DNA of 64,000 bases from Caproiciproducens sp. NJN-50 (lineage in GTDB: Bacteria; Bacillota; Clostridia; Oscillospirales; Acutalibacteraceae). The DNA is taken from positions 2,232,001 to 2,296,000 of the forward strand of contig NZ_CP035283.1 in the NCBI RefSeq assembly GCF_004103755.1. The letters are read 5' to 3'. This document shows positions 25,479 through 33,470 of this stretch, one piece after another. Position numbers and translations under genes: made by a program. The notes beneath the pieces are model-generated. The model did no database searches and was not told the origin of the DNA. It worked only from the letters and a program-made list of their open reading frames with translations. Within the stretch, counting starts at the first letter, position 1. Every line of letters starts with the position of its first letter.

Positions 25479-25895
25479 GTGGATGGAAAGAACTTGTCTT
25501 ATTCCAGCCGGAACTATCTGGACTTCATTTACCGGCAAAGCACGCAAACAGGATATGTGCGCCCGGTTGATATATCGAACGGCCTGCACGTTGCCAAGCC
25601 AAGCGTCACAAGGGCGGTTAAAATTCTGGAAACCGAAGGTATGGTTCGGAAAGATCCCCGTGGAGGAATCGGCCTTACGGTCCTGGGAACCGCCGTCGCC
25701 AGAATTTCGCGCAACAAACGTGAAATTCTAAGAATATTCTTTGATCGGACCATCGGGGACAGATGCACATTATCCGATCAGGAAATGAACAGAATCGCCT
25801 ATTCCATCAGCGACGAGGCGATTCGGGCAATCGAGGAATACCTGCAAAAAGCAGGGCCTGAGAACAGCATCATACAAAAAGCCGCTTTCCGTTAG
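25479..25895 (+). CDS. DtxR-like winged-helix regulator
   Basis: This is a 138-residue protein whose first half matches the DtxR/MntR helix-turn-helix (YLDFIYRQSTQTGYVRPVDI, NGLHVAKPSVTRAVKILETE, GGIGLTVLG). The second half keeps the dimerisation helix (ISRNKREILRIFFDRTIG) but few obvious metal ligands. The start is GTG at 25479 after CAGGTGA; the ATG at 25483 is in another frame. The target is unknown. Confidence 0.7.
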   Translation: MDGKNLSYSSRNYLDFIYRQSTQTGYVRPVDISNGLHVAKPSVTRAVKILETEGMVRKDPRGGIGLTVLGTAVARISRNKREILRIFFDRTIGDRCTLSDQEMNRIAYSISDEAIRAIEEYLQKAGPENSIIQKAAFR

Positions 25896-26070
25896 CCCCC
25901 GCCAGGAGTCCCCGCTGCCTCGCGATGGGCGTCCCTGCCTGTTTTGATATCTCCGATCGTCTCATTCCCTGCGCCCCGGCCAGATTCCAAACAGGCCGGT
26001 AACTGTCGGTCCTGCCTTGCTTCCCCGCCCCTCCCCGGGACAGTTAAATCAAATGTTTGACACCCCGGTA

Positions 26071-27246
26071 TCAGCACGATTCCCCAGCGCAATTATTTCC
26101 CCTGAGTATTGTTCCTATTATGACGGCTGAAACAATTCCCAGAACGCCGCCGAACAGGAATGGAACGTCGGAATTTATTTTATCCCACAGGAACCCAGCT
26201 ATGATGGACGACAATAACAGTCCGAACCCCTGCAGCATGCCGTAAATTCCCAGTACGGTCCCCTTGAAGCCCGAAGGCGCGTTCTCGGCGATAAAAGCCC
26301 TCTCCGCTCCGCTGATAAACGCGGTGTATGCGCCGTATGCGATGAATAGGACCAGAATGGCGGGCTTCGACGTCAAGAGCGCAAACCCGAGATAGACAAG
26401 ACCGTAGATCAGGTATCCCGGCACAAGGATTCTGCTTCTTCCAAATCGATCGGACAGCTTTCCGGACGGAATGGCAAGCACGGATGCGGCGACATTGAAA
26501 ACCAGATACAGTAGAAGAACCTGCGAAGCCGAAAATCCCCTCTCCTGTGCTTTCAGAAGCAAAAAGGTGTTCGATGAGTTTCCGAGGCAAAAAACAAAGA
26601 TTGCAGCAAGATATAATTTCAGTTTTCCGTCAAGCTTCAGCCCTTTCAGCGTGAGCTTTTCAGATACCATACCGCTGTTTTTGTCTTCCCGGACAGAAAA
26701 AATGATCAGGATTCCTATTACTGCAGGGATGATGGAAAGCAGGAACGCCCTGTGGAATCCAAAGCTGGTGGCAATGAAAAGATAGGCAAACAGAGCGCCA
26801 AGCGAGGAACCGGCCATGTCCAGCATTTTATGTAATCCGAACGACCCGCCGAGCTTTTTGCCGTCGCTTGATTGCGCCACAAGCGCGTCGCGCGGAGCGG
26901 TTCGGATGCCTTTCCCCGTGCGGTCGATCACCCTTGCCACTAAAACGCCGGGCCAGGACACAGCCAGAAGAAGAAATATCTTATAAATAACAGACGCGGA
27001 ATATCCGGCAAAAGCGAGGCGCTTTTTATTGTGGCGCACATCACCGATGTAGCCGCTGAACACCTTGAGAAGCGAGGCTATGCTTTCGGCAATTCCTTCT
27101 ATGATTCCGACTATGGCAGGCGACGCCCCAAGCGTTGCCGTTAAAAAGAGCGGGACCAGAGGGTAAACCATTTCGGTGCTCATATCGACAAACAGACTGA
27201 CAAGCCCAAGCAAAACAATATTGGAAACAGCAAATTTCTTTTTCAC
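26071..27246 (-). CDS. MFS transporter
   Basis: This is a 391-residue membrane protein with about twelve helices. The loop 2-3 signature is present as GYIGDVRHNKKRLAFAG and loop 8-9 as GKLSDRFGRSRILVPGY. RTAPRDALVAQSS matches a drug/metal efflux subgroup often annotated as RhtB- or DHA1-like. It starts 12 bases after a ChrB-like gene and probably shares its promoter, so export of an oxyanion or toxic compound is a reasonable guess. No substrate can be read from the sequence. Confidence 0.85.
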   Translation of the reverse strand: MKKKFAVSNIVLLGLVSLFVDMSTEMVYPLVPLFLTATLGASPAIVGIIEGIAESIASLLKVFSGYIGDVRHNKKRLAFAGYSASVIYKIFLLLAVSWPGVLVARVIDRTGKGIRTAPRDALVAQSSDGKKLGGSFGLHKMLDMAGSSLGALFAYLFIATSFGFHRAFLLSIIPAVIGILIIFSVREDKNSGMVSEKLTLKGLKLDGKLKLYLAAIFVFCLGNSSNTFLLLKAQERGFSASQVLLLYLVFNVAASVLAIPSGKLSDRFGRSRILVPGYLIYGLVYLGFALLTSKPAILVLFIAYGAYTAFISGAERAFIAENAPSGFKGTVLGIYGMLQGFGLLLSSIIAGFLWDKINSDVPFLFGGVLGIVSAVIIGTILRGNNCAGESC

Positions 27247-27258
27247 TATGGACCCTCC

Positions 27259-27795
27259 CTATGTTTTATCGGTAAACTCGTATACCTTATCGCAGAATTT
27301 CTCAAGTGCTTCGGCGCATTTCGAGAGCGTTGCACTTGAGGTTTTCCCCAAGGAAGCTCCGAAAGTATCTCTCGCTTCTATTTTCGCGTACCATTGCTTC
27401 AATTTATCGAGCTCTTCTTCGTTCTCTTCTATCTCCGCAAATGTAAAGTTTTCCCGGGCAATTTCCTTGTCGATCTCCTTGAAAAATTCTTCACACTGCT
27501 CAAGAAGCTCCCCGTATTCCTCATTCCTTGCCGAGTTGAACCGCTTGATAATATTTTTTTGCCCGTCTTCGTCTACAGAAGATTTCATGACGAACGCCTC
27601 GCCGTTGTTCTGGACAACCTCGCTTTTGATATCGTTGAACAGGCTGAAATTCTCATCCGTCAGAGGCAGAATCCACATCGATTGCTGGATATTGACCGCT
27701 CCTATCTTTTTCAGCTTGCGCCATAAAGAGACGCGAACCCTCGAGGGTTCCCTCGGCAGTGTATAGTTGACGACAGCCCAATCGTTTTGATTCAT
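27259..27795 (-). CDS. ChrB N-terminal domain-like regulator
   Basis: This 178-residue protein matches the chromate-resistance ChrB N-terminal type: WAVVNYTLPREPSRVRVSLW, RKLKKIGAVNIQQSMWILP, and a coiled-coil C-terminal half (EYGELLEQCEEFFKEIDKEI). In related loci it controls an adjacent exporter. Two direct copies of a TGTAA-N6-TTACA operator lie upstream. It is first in a two-gene unit with the MFS transporter. Confidence 0.7.
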   Translation of the reverse strand: MNQNDWAVVNYTLPREPSRVRVSLWRKLKKIGAVNIQQSMWILPLTDENFSLFNDIKSEVVQNNGEAFVMKSSVDEDGQKNIIKRFNSARNEEYGELLEQCEEFFKEIDKEIARENFTFAEIEENEEELDKLKQWYAKIEARDTFGASLGKTSSATLSKCAEALEKFCDKVYEFTDKT

Positions 27796-27813
27796 ACAAA
27801 CCCTCCGCCAAAA

Positions 27814-27863
27814 TGTAATACTGGTTACAAATTAAATATATCACATTGTAATACTGGTTACAA
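27814..27863. promoter_or_regulatory. Tandem TGTAATACTGGTTACAA operators
   Basis: The 17-base sequence TGTAATACTGGTTACAA occurs at 27814-27830 and again at 27847-27863, 33 bases apart (three helical turns). Each has the inverted form TGTAA-N6-TTACA. They sit 20-70 bases upstream of the ChrB-like start. Confidence 0.7.
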
Positions 27864-27920
27864 GTGTATAAGTAAAAAAAGAGCACTCCTGCGCGGGTGC
27901 ATAAGGATCTGTCGTCGAAA

Positions 27921-27969
27921 CAGACGGGAGGCCGTAGAGAAGATTCTCTTCTCTACGGCCTCCCGTCTG
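27921..27969. repeat. Perfect 23-bp inverted repeat
   Basis: The arm beginning CAGACGGGAGGCCGTAGAGA (27921-27943) and its exact complement (27947-27969) enclose TTC. No T-run follows on either strand beyond three T residues on the minus strand. It may end the DUF362 transcript or be a repeat-type structure. Confidence 0.7.
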
Positions 27970-28023
27970 GATTTGCCCGTATAGGGGCACGGCCCATGAG
28001 CATGCCCGCTCTCAGATCCCGGC

Positions 28024-28884
28024 TCAGCTAACAGCGTTCAGCTCGTATTTCCTGCTGCCGAGCCCTATTGCTTCCGCATGTTCCAACGTGTGAATCCCAT
28101 GCCGGGACTCTATGCGCTCAATCAGGTCTTTGCCGTCGGGCGCGGCATAGACGAGATCCACGCAGGCCTGGTCGAGTGCCACCGGATCGAGCGAACCCAG
28201 AATACCGATGTCCGCCATCGTCGGTTTCGCCGGATGGCTGTCGCAGTCACAGTCCACGGACAGGTTGTTCATTACATCGATGTAGAGAATACGGTCCTTC
28301 AAATAATCCGCGACGCCCTTTGCGGCCTCCGCCATCGATTCTAGAAAATCGTCCTGCGGCGTGTTGACGCCGAATCCCACCGTTTCCCTGCCCGCGCTGT
28401 GGATCAGGCTTTTCCCCGTTGAAGACGCGATGCCGATGGACATATTCTTGATGACGCCGCCGAATCCGCCCATGGCGTGCCCTTTGAAGTGCGCGAGATT
28501 GACAACAAAATCGTAGCCGGCAAAATGAGAGCCGACCACGTCCTCCTTGAGGTGCTTTCCGCCCGAGATGGGAAGATTCATGCCGCCTTCCGCGTCCATC
28601 ACGTCCACCGGTGCGATAGCCTTAAAGCCGTGCTGCTCCATCGTGCGGAGGTGGCTTTTCGTATCCGCGCGGCCTCCGCCGTAGGCGGTGTTGCATTCCA
28701 CGATCGTGCCGCTTACTGCTTTCACCAGCGGTTCAATCAGCTTGGGTGAAAGGAAATAGTGCCCGCCCGGCTCGCCGCTGGAGATTTTCACGGCGACTCT
28801 GCCCAAAGCCCCGCGGCCCAAAGCCCTGTAGATCCTCATCAGCCCATCAGAACTGATGTCCTTTGTCATATAAACGATTGCCAT
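28024..28884 (-). CDS. DUF362 domain protein
   Basis: This is a 286-residue cytoplasmic protein. Family segments include GRVAVKISSGEPGGHYFLSP, CNTAYGGGRADTKSH, NLAHFKGHAMGGFGGVIKNM and DIGILGSLDPVALDQACVDL. DUF362 proteins are often linked to iron-sulfur or anaerobic metabolism, but no reaction is established. No ferredoxin domain is attached here. The ATG at 28884 has AGGAGG at nine bases; the longer frame to 28941 is rejected. Confidence 0.8.
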   Translation of the reverse strand: MAIVYMTKDISSDGLMRIYRALGRGALGRVAVKISSGEPGGHYFLSPKLIEPLVKAVSGTIVECNTAYGGGRADTKSHLRTMEQHGFKAIAPVDVMDAEGGMNLPISGGKHLKEDVVGSHFAGYDFVVNLAHFKGHAMGGFGGVIKNMSIGIASSTGKSLIHSAGRETVGFGVNTPQDDFLESMAEAAKGVADYLKDRILYIDVMNNLSVDCDCDSHPAKPTMADIGILGSLDPVALDQACVDLVYAAPDGKDLIERIESRHGIHTLEHAEAIGLGSRKYELNAVS

Positions 28885-28984
28885 CCCAAAGAATCCTCCT
28901 TCATTCATCTTGATCAAATCCGCATCGTTTACAGCGTACAACCTGAAGTCGAGTCCAAGTCAAGAAGTTTATTAAAACTTTTTT

Positions 28985-29616
28985 GAAAAATGAGAAAATC
29001 CCATGGCAAAAGAGGAAAACATCTTTGCGGCGGGCGCCGTTTCGCCGTCAGCCTTCAATCGTTTCAGTATCTGAACTGCGATATCATTATCACAAGCTAT
29101 CCGCCACAAGGTACCATTGTTCGGCGGGGTCCGGCGGGCATTTTGCATTTGGCGGGAACCCCGGTGATCTTTATTTGCCGTAATTTCGGATTTGAAAGCA
29201 TACCTTGTTGCCAGCGACGGGTCAAGCCCGCCCATAAATTGGCAACAGCCTCTCACTGTTTTTTAAACTCGAATTAGCGCTATGTTCACATTGGATTTAT
29301 AGACTTAAAGCGTGCTATGAGATATGGAGGTGGTCTTCGTATCAGTCGGCGGTTCCCGCTAATTAGGGCCGCCGCTTTTATTGCACCTCTTCCGGCATTG
29401 GTGCAAATGCATCCAGTGGATGATATTTTTGCCTGTTCGGATCTTTTGAGCAGTTTGCTTTTTGCATTAATTTTTTTGCTAACAGCGTCGGTTTTTGGCT
29501 TATGTGATGATTTTTATAAATATAATTTTATTCGACACTTTTCACTGTAACGTGTGTTCATAATAAAGACTGCTTCTAAGAGAAAAAGGTGCATTAAGTC
29601 ACCTAATAAAGAAAGG
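28985..29616. other. Stretch without a supported gene
   Basis: Both strands contain open frames of 60-95 codons here but none has a good ribosome site or a recognisable fold. Around 29329-29350 there is GGAGGTGGTCTTCGTATCAG, and around 29440-29500 a hydrophobic run (SDLLSSLLFALIFLLTASVF). Together these recall small holin-like type I toxins, but the frames do not connect. A small hairpin AGGTG...CACCT lies at 29587-29604. Confidence 0.4.
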
Positions 29617-29847
29617 ATGCTAAAATTGGTAAAGATTATTGTAGACAGAAAAATGCTGAAGGAAAGGCTCTCACGGGTAAAGGATGGGCAATTAATTGAA
29701 TTGGCCATTATTCCATCCCAAAACGACTGCGGAGACTGCATGCCGGCGTTCCTGCATTTTGCAGCAATACATAGCAATGGCACTTATGAGGACTTAGAGA
29801 GCATCGATGAATCCGCCGTGGAGGTGCGCGAAAAAGAGATAGCATGA
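29617..29847 (+). CDS. Small hypothetical protein
   Basis: This is a 76-residue ORF, MLKLVKIIVDRKMLKERLSR..., ending with an acidic tail. DCGDCMP gives a CxxC pair and FLHFAAIH a nearby His. I do not recognise the family. The ribosome site GAAAGG touches the ATG at 29617, so a TTG at 29626 may be the real start. It stands alone between two hairpins. Confidence 0.45.
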   Translation: MLKLVKIIVDRKMLKERLSRVKDGQLIELAIIPSQNDCGDCMPAFLHFAAIHSNGTYEDLESIDESAVEVREKEIA

Positions 29848-29903
29848 CTTTTCCATGGAAGGATGCCCTTTCCCCGAACCGATTCCGGTGGGCTTAGAAC
29901 AGC

Positions 29904-29926
29904 CGCTTCCGGCGACGCCGGAAGCG
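29904..29926. terminator. Hairpin after the small hypothetical gene
   Basis: CGCTTCCGGC-GAC-GCCGGAAGCG is a perfect 10-bp stem followed by GATATTTTG. It is probably a terminator, with a weak T-run. Confidence 0.6.
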
Positions 29927-29936
29927 ATATTTTGCA

Positions 29937-30037
29937 TTGACATTTCCTTCCAACCGGCTATAATATAAATATCTTCTTTTTATACGCATCGTTTTGCACG
30001 GCCGCACTGGAATTCCGATTCCAGCGCGGCTATTTTT
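29937..30037 (+). ncRNA. Candidate short transcript (promoter plus terminator)
   Basis: TTGACA (29937-29942), 16 bases, TATAAT (29959-29964). A hairpin GCCGC-A-CTGGAAT-TCCG-ATTCCAG-C-GCGGC follows within about 65 bases and ends in TATTTTTG. There is no ORF with a ribosome site between them. This would give an RNA of roughly 65 nucleotides. Expression is not shown by the sequence. Confidence 0.4.
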
Positions 30038-30140
30038 GTGCACGGACAATTTTGTGCGGGCGCGCTTCCTTCGTGCGGCATTCCGCAAGGATGGCTAAGA
30101 TATGATCAGTTCCTGCCTTTTTCCTTTCCATAAATTACGT

Positions 30141-30169
30141 TTGCAAAATAGTTACAAATTTGTTACTAT
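30141..30169 (+). promoter_or_regulatory. Promoter of a small Cys-peptide unit
   Basis: TTGCAA (30141-30146), 17 bases, TACTAT (30164-30169). The spacer contains GTTACAAATTTGTTAC, a palindrome-like sequence. Confidence 0.5.
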
Positions 30170-30203
30170 TTAAATATTCCAAATACATAAGGAGGCTATG
30201 GAC

Positions 30204-30269
30204 ATGTGCTTTTCTGATCTCATGAACTATCTGTATCAGTGCCTTGGCTTTGGAACCTGCAATCAGTGA
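30204..30269 (+). CDS. 21-residue Cys-containing peptide
   Basis: A strong ribosome site (AAGGAGG) sits eight bases before ATG 30204. The peptide begins MCFSDLMNYLYQCLG and has three Cys and several aromatic residues. A promoter lies upstream and a very strong terminator 80 bases downstream, so it is a self-contained unit rather than a leader of the next gene. The function is unknown. An ATG at 30198 is too close to the ribosome site. Confidence 0.5.
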   Translation: MCFSDLMNYLYQCLGFGTCNQ

Positions 30270-30351
30270 TGACGCGCTTATATGCCGAAATAGCTTTTCT
30301 TTTCCGCCGTCCTCCGGTGTCCTCCTGGGGGCGAAGGGGAAACAGCACATA

Positions 30352-30408
30352 AGAAAAGCCGCATGAGCTACTGAATAATTCAGTAGCCATGCGGCTTTTC
30401 TATTTTTT
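30352..30408. terminator. Long composite terminator
   Basis: AGAAAAGCCGCATG (30352-30365) pairs perfectly with CATGCGGCTTTTCT (30388-30401). Inside, GCTACTGAA-TAA-TTCAGTAGC pairs as well, leaving one bulged A. T7 follows on the plus strand. Confidence 0.9.
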
Positions 30409-30454
30409 TGTGCGATTCGCGGGCCCACTGTGTTTACTGATCAGTATAATGTTC

Positions 30455-30483
30455 TTGACAGTTCATCTATCATGTATTACAAT
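30455..30483 (+). promoter_or_regulatory. Promoter of the PadR operon
   Basis: TTGACA (30455-30460), 17 bases, TACAAT (30478-30483). Confidence 0.65.
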
Positions 30484-30532
30484 ATAGCAGGTGCATTGCA
30501 AGACATAATAGTTCCGAAAGAAGTGAACCTGC

Positions 30533-30886
30533 TTGCTCTCATCACAAATGCTGAAAGGGACATTGGAAGGCTGTATCCTCAAAGTTATCAGTCATAAAGA
30601 GACTTATGGCTATGAAATTTCTCAGGAGCTGCAAGAATACGGCTTTTTAAATATTTCAGAAGGAACCATTTACCCTCTTTTATTAAGGCTTGAAAAGAAT
30701 GGACTGATTACAGCACAATACCGGGAATCCCCATTGGGGCCTAAGAGAAAATATTTTTCCATTTCGCCAGCGGGAAGAAAGGAATTGGATGCCTTTTATT
30801 CAAATTGGAGGGAGCTAGAAGATGCCGTAAACATGCTATTTAAAGATGGAGGGCAAAAGGATGGACAAACAAACGAAAGAACTTAA
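30533..30886 (+). CDS. PadR-family transcriptional regulator
   Basis: This is a 117-residue winged-helix protein: LKGTLEGCILKVISHKETYG, NISEGTIYPLLLRLEKNGLI and GPKRKYFSISPAGRKELDAF are standard PadR blocks. It is of the short (PadR-s1) type. The TTG at 30533 gives SSQMLKGTLEG, the usual family start; ATG 30548 is possible. It overlaps the downstream membrane protein gene, a common PadR arrangement in which the regulator controls its partner. Confidence 0.85.
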   Translation: MLSSQMLKGTLEGCILKVISHKETYGYEISQELQEYGFLNISEGTIYPLLLRLEKNGLITAQYRESPLGPKRKYFSISPAGRKELDAFYSNWRELEDAVNMLFKDGGQKDGQTNERT

Positions 30887-31538
30887 CCGGATCAACAACG
30901 AATTAGACAAACAGGTAAACACTGAAAACCTGGATGCATTTACCAATATTATTTGTTACCTGCGGGGAGCAAATATCTCTGAGCATAATCAGGAGGTAAT
31001 TCGACAGGATTTACTGGAAATGGTCTTGTCCGCACAAAAAAGAGGCGAAAATATCAAATCCGTCGTTGGGGAAGATTACAAAGTTTTTTGTGATGACATC
31101 ATCGCAAGTTTGCCCCCAAAAAGTATGGCAGAAAAAGTTTTGGAGTTTTTTGATATCATTTGCTGGTGCCTGTCTATTCTTGGCGCAATCAATATCATTA
31201 TCGCAGATGAGACAATCGCTTTGGTATGTGATCTTGCAACCGGGAGACCTCTTAATTTTGAGATTTCTATCTCTGTGGGAAGTATGATCTCTCTAGGCCT
31301 TACGATTGTGTCCGCCTTTATCATCGTCGAGGTCATATTAAAAAACCCTTTTAAAGCAGGGAAAAAAGAAGACGTGAGTAAAACAAGAACTTTTTTTATA
31401 GGTGCAGGTATTATGGCGGTTTTTCTATTCATTGCATGGGTCGGAAAGACTACGCTTTTTACCGTGAATGTATTCGCTGCATGTATTTTTACTCTTGCGC
31501 TATATATAGCTCACAGGGTACTTGCAAAAATTCGATAA
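30861..31538 (+). CDS. PadR-associated membrane protein (DUF1048/DUF1129-like)
   Basis: This is a 225-residue protein. The first 90 residues are soluble and helical (KQTKELNRINNELDKQVNTE, LLEMVLSAQKRGENIKSVVG, DYKVFCDDIIASLPPKS). Four membrane helices follow (IICWCLSILGAINIIIA, ISLGLTIVSAFIIVEVIL, FFIGAGIMAVFLFIAWVG, FAACIFTLALYIAHRV). Such proteins accompany PadR regulators in Firmicutes. The ATG at 30861 follows GGAGGGCAAAAGG. Confidence 0.75.
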   Translation: MDKQTKELNRINNELDKQVNTENLDAFTNIICYLRGANISEHNQEVIRQDLLEMVLSAQKRGENIKSVVGEDYKVFCDDIIASLPPKSMAEKVLEFFDIICWCLSILGAINIIIADETIALVCDLATGRPLNFEISISVGSMISLGLTIVSAFIIVEVILKNPFKAGKKEDVSKTRTFFIGAGIMAVFLFIAWVGKTTLFTVNVFAACIFTLALYIAHRVLAKIR

Positions 31539-31639
31539 TTACTCTAACTCTTTGCTTTCTAAGTTACATTTCTACGACGTACCAGCCGCTGCCCGGATAA
31601 GGACGATGGATAGATTTTATACTTTCTCATTCAAATTTC

Positions 31640-31668
31640 TTGACAAAAGGCTGTCAAGGGCTTATCAT
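31640..31668 (+). promoter_or_regulatory. Promoter of the riboswitch-folT unit
   Basis: TTGACA (31640-31645), 17 bases, TATCAT (31663-31668). Confidence 0.65.
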
Positions 31669-31678
31669 TTAATTTAAG

Positions 31679-31771
31679 AGTCATATGACTGACGGATGTG
31701 GAGTACCACAGGGGAGTATGACAGAAAAGGCCGGCCGTCTGGGCGAACAGTCCAGATAGCCGGCCTTTTTT
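31679..31771 (+). promoter_or_regulatory. ZTP (pfl motif) riboswitch with terminator
   Basis: The aptamer elements occur in order. CATA pairs with the later TATG. TGACTGACG and then GTGGAGTACCAC-AGGGGAG form the J1/2 and hairpin region. CGTCTGGGC is the conserved 3' element. GACG (in CTGACG) and CGTC (in CGTCTGGGC) can form the ZTP pseudoknot, co-varying with GGCG/CGCC of the better-known examples. The 3' element is embedded in a stem AAGGCCGGC...GCCGGCCTT followed by T6, the likely expression-platform terminator. The downstream gene, folT, belongs to the one-carbon regulon that this class senses. Confidence 0.82.
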
Positions 31772-32027
31772 GCATGGTAGCGGAAAGGAGGAATTCCGCC
31801 GGTTATTATTTAATTTCGTTTTGCATTCAAATTTTAGAAAAATGGCAGAGTAGATAATTGTGGGTTATGTGCCCGAGAAACGGGGAGTTGATCTCGGGAC
31901 GGAAACATTTCGTTATGGCACAAGCAATACGAAAGTTGCCGTACAATTATCGCATCCCGCTGCCGCATATAGGAGCGATCCTCCTTTATGTGGCATTGAG
32001 TCTTGCCATATTCAAGGAGGTTTTTTC

Positions 32028-32630
32028 ATGTTAAAAAATAAAATTCGCTCAATCTTCACGCCAAAATACTGGATTACCGCTTGTTCCGAGTTTCGAAATC
32101 CCCGCTCACTTGTTTTCGCGGGATTGACCATATCTCTCAGTACAGTCCTGAGTTCACTTTATATCCCGGTAGGTGTAAATCTTCGCATTACCACCGCTTT
32201 TTTGGCTCTTGCTCTCGGTTCGATGATTTTCGGCCCGGTTGTCGGCTTATCCGCCGGATTAGCATACGATTTAATCGGTTACCTGCTTATCCCCGCCACC
32301 GTCTTTTTTCCGGGATATACTTTGTCGTCCATGCTTGAATTCTTTATTTACGGGATATTCCTCTACCAGTGCAAAATTTCTGTGTTACGGGTATTCGTTT
32401 GCAAATTGATCATCGATTTTGGCATTCATGTCGGATTAGGATGCCTTTGGAGCAGTATGCTATATGATAAAGGGTACTACTACTTTTTTGTAAAAAGTCT
32501 TATAAAAAACTCAATTATGCTCCCTCTTGAAGTTGTAATGCTTGTCGCAGTGCTGCAGGTATTTCTTCCTGTTCTTGCGCATCAAGGCGTCATCCCAAAG
32601 CAAAAAAGTAAATACATACCTCTGATTTAA
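32028..32630 (+). CDS. folT: Folate ECF transporter S component
   Basis: This is a 200-residue membrane protein with about six helices. Family traits are the start region FRNPRSLVFAGLTISLSTVL, NLRITTAFLALALGSMIFGP and LSAGLAYDLIGYLLIPA. It captures folate and hands it to the shared ECF energising module, which is not in this window. ATG 32028 has AAGGAGG at good spacing. A ZTP riboswitch lies upstream and a further 170-base leader with a GCCGCATA...TATGTGGC hairpin separates them. Confidence 0.88.
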   Translation: MLKNKIRSIFTPKYWITACSEFRNPRSLVFAGLTISLSTVLSSLYIPVGVNLRITTAFLALALGSMIFGPVVGLSAGLAYDLIGYLLIPATVFFPGYTLSSMLEFFIYGIFLYQCKISVLRVFVCKLIIDFGIHVGLGCLWSSMLYDKGYYYFFVKSLIKNSIMLPLEVVMLVAVLQVFLPVLAHQGVIPKQKSKYIPLI

Positions 32631-32672
32631 TCATTTCGTTTCCGTGCCAAGAATATAAGACGTCCGGATATG

Positions 32673-33176
32673 TCAAGGACATGTTGAATCCGACCGGGAT
32701 TCCTTCTGAAATTGTGGCTCTACCAATCCAAAATTCGGTTTCAACGAAGCTATTTTCTTTATATGCGATCCGCCTGATTGTTTCAAACTTCTTTTCTGAT
32801 AAAAAAGGGTTTTTCTTTTTGAAGTTAATATGCAAACACCTGATTTCCCTTGTTTTTTAGCATCATCAATACAGTAGCTGAGCAGTTGCTTTGCATATCC
32901 CTTGCCCTTAAAGGCCCCGGATACCCAGGCAATAGATATAAATCGCCAGTTACAGGAACCCAAGCTATTTCCAAAGGCACATATTCTATAAAAACTTTTC
33001 CCCTTTCGTCAAGCTTTCTGAAAATATGACCTTGTGGTATCTGTTCCTTGAGCCATTGTTTTTTATGCTGGCACCTTGCTGATGCTTTTTGTCAGAAATA
33101 GCACAACAAAATGTTCGTTATCAATGTTTTCAAGCAATATATTCTTAAAATCTTCAGCCATTGTATTTTCACCTTC
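32673..33176 (-). pseudogene. Decayed GNAT acetyltransferase (YoaP-like)
   Basis: From an ATG at 33176 (MAEDFKNILLENIDNEH) fragments of one protein appear in successive frames: GHIFRKLDERGKVFIEYVPL, then WVSGAFKGKGYAKQLLSYCI with the acetyl-CoA motif, then SKRK and LSEKKF. At least three frameshifts and one stop are needed to join them. No function can remain. It lies between folT and the cassette-like region. Confidence 0.7.
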
Positions 33177-33255
33177 TGTTCTATAAAGAACCTGAAATTC
33201 AATAGATGTTTATCTGATATTATTTCTAAAGTATAGCATGAAATAACATAAAAAA

Positions 33256-33294
33256 CAGGCTGAGATAGATACATCTTGCATCTATCTCAGCCTG
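33256..33294. terminator. 15-bp hairpin at the edge of the cassette-like region
   Basis: CAGGCTGAGATAGAT and ATCTATCTCAGCCTG are exact complements around nine bases. It is followed by AACTATGGTGCGGGTGTTC, related to the repeat described at 35124. Confidence 0.65.
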
Positions 33295-33309
33295 ATAACT
33301 ATGGTGCGG

Positions 33310-33329
33310 GTGTTCTTACAGCATTTATT
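33310..33329. repeat. Direct repeat flanking the DUF4417 gene, copy 1
   Basis: GTGTTCTTACAGCATTTATT here is identical over 20 bases to 35018-35037 on the other side of the DUF4417 gene. Confidence 0.75.
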
Positions 33330-33470
33330 CAAGAAAGCCAGTAATATCAAGGACCTATAGGCAGTTAAAAAGCAGTATTTACCCCTAAAAGAGCACTCAA
33401 AGCTGCATAGAACAAGAGCATTTTGCCGTACAGTCAAAATTCAAAAAAGCAGAGCACAGATCGGGGGACG

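Noticed and set aside
28972..29256. 95-codon minus-strand ORF
   Set aside because: No ribosome site, no hydrophobic or motif pattern, and the plus strand is equally open.
29317..29550. Hydrophobic plus-strand ORF resembling a holin-like type I toxin
   Set aside because: The toxin-like start region and the hydrophobic run are in different frames and no antisense promoter is evident.
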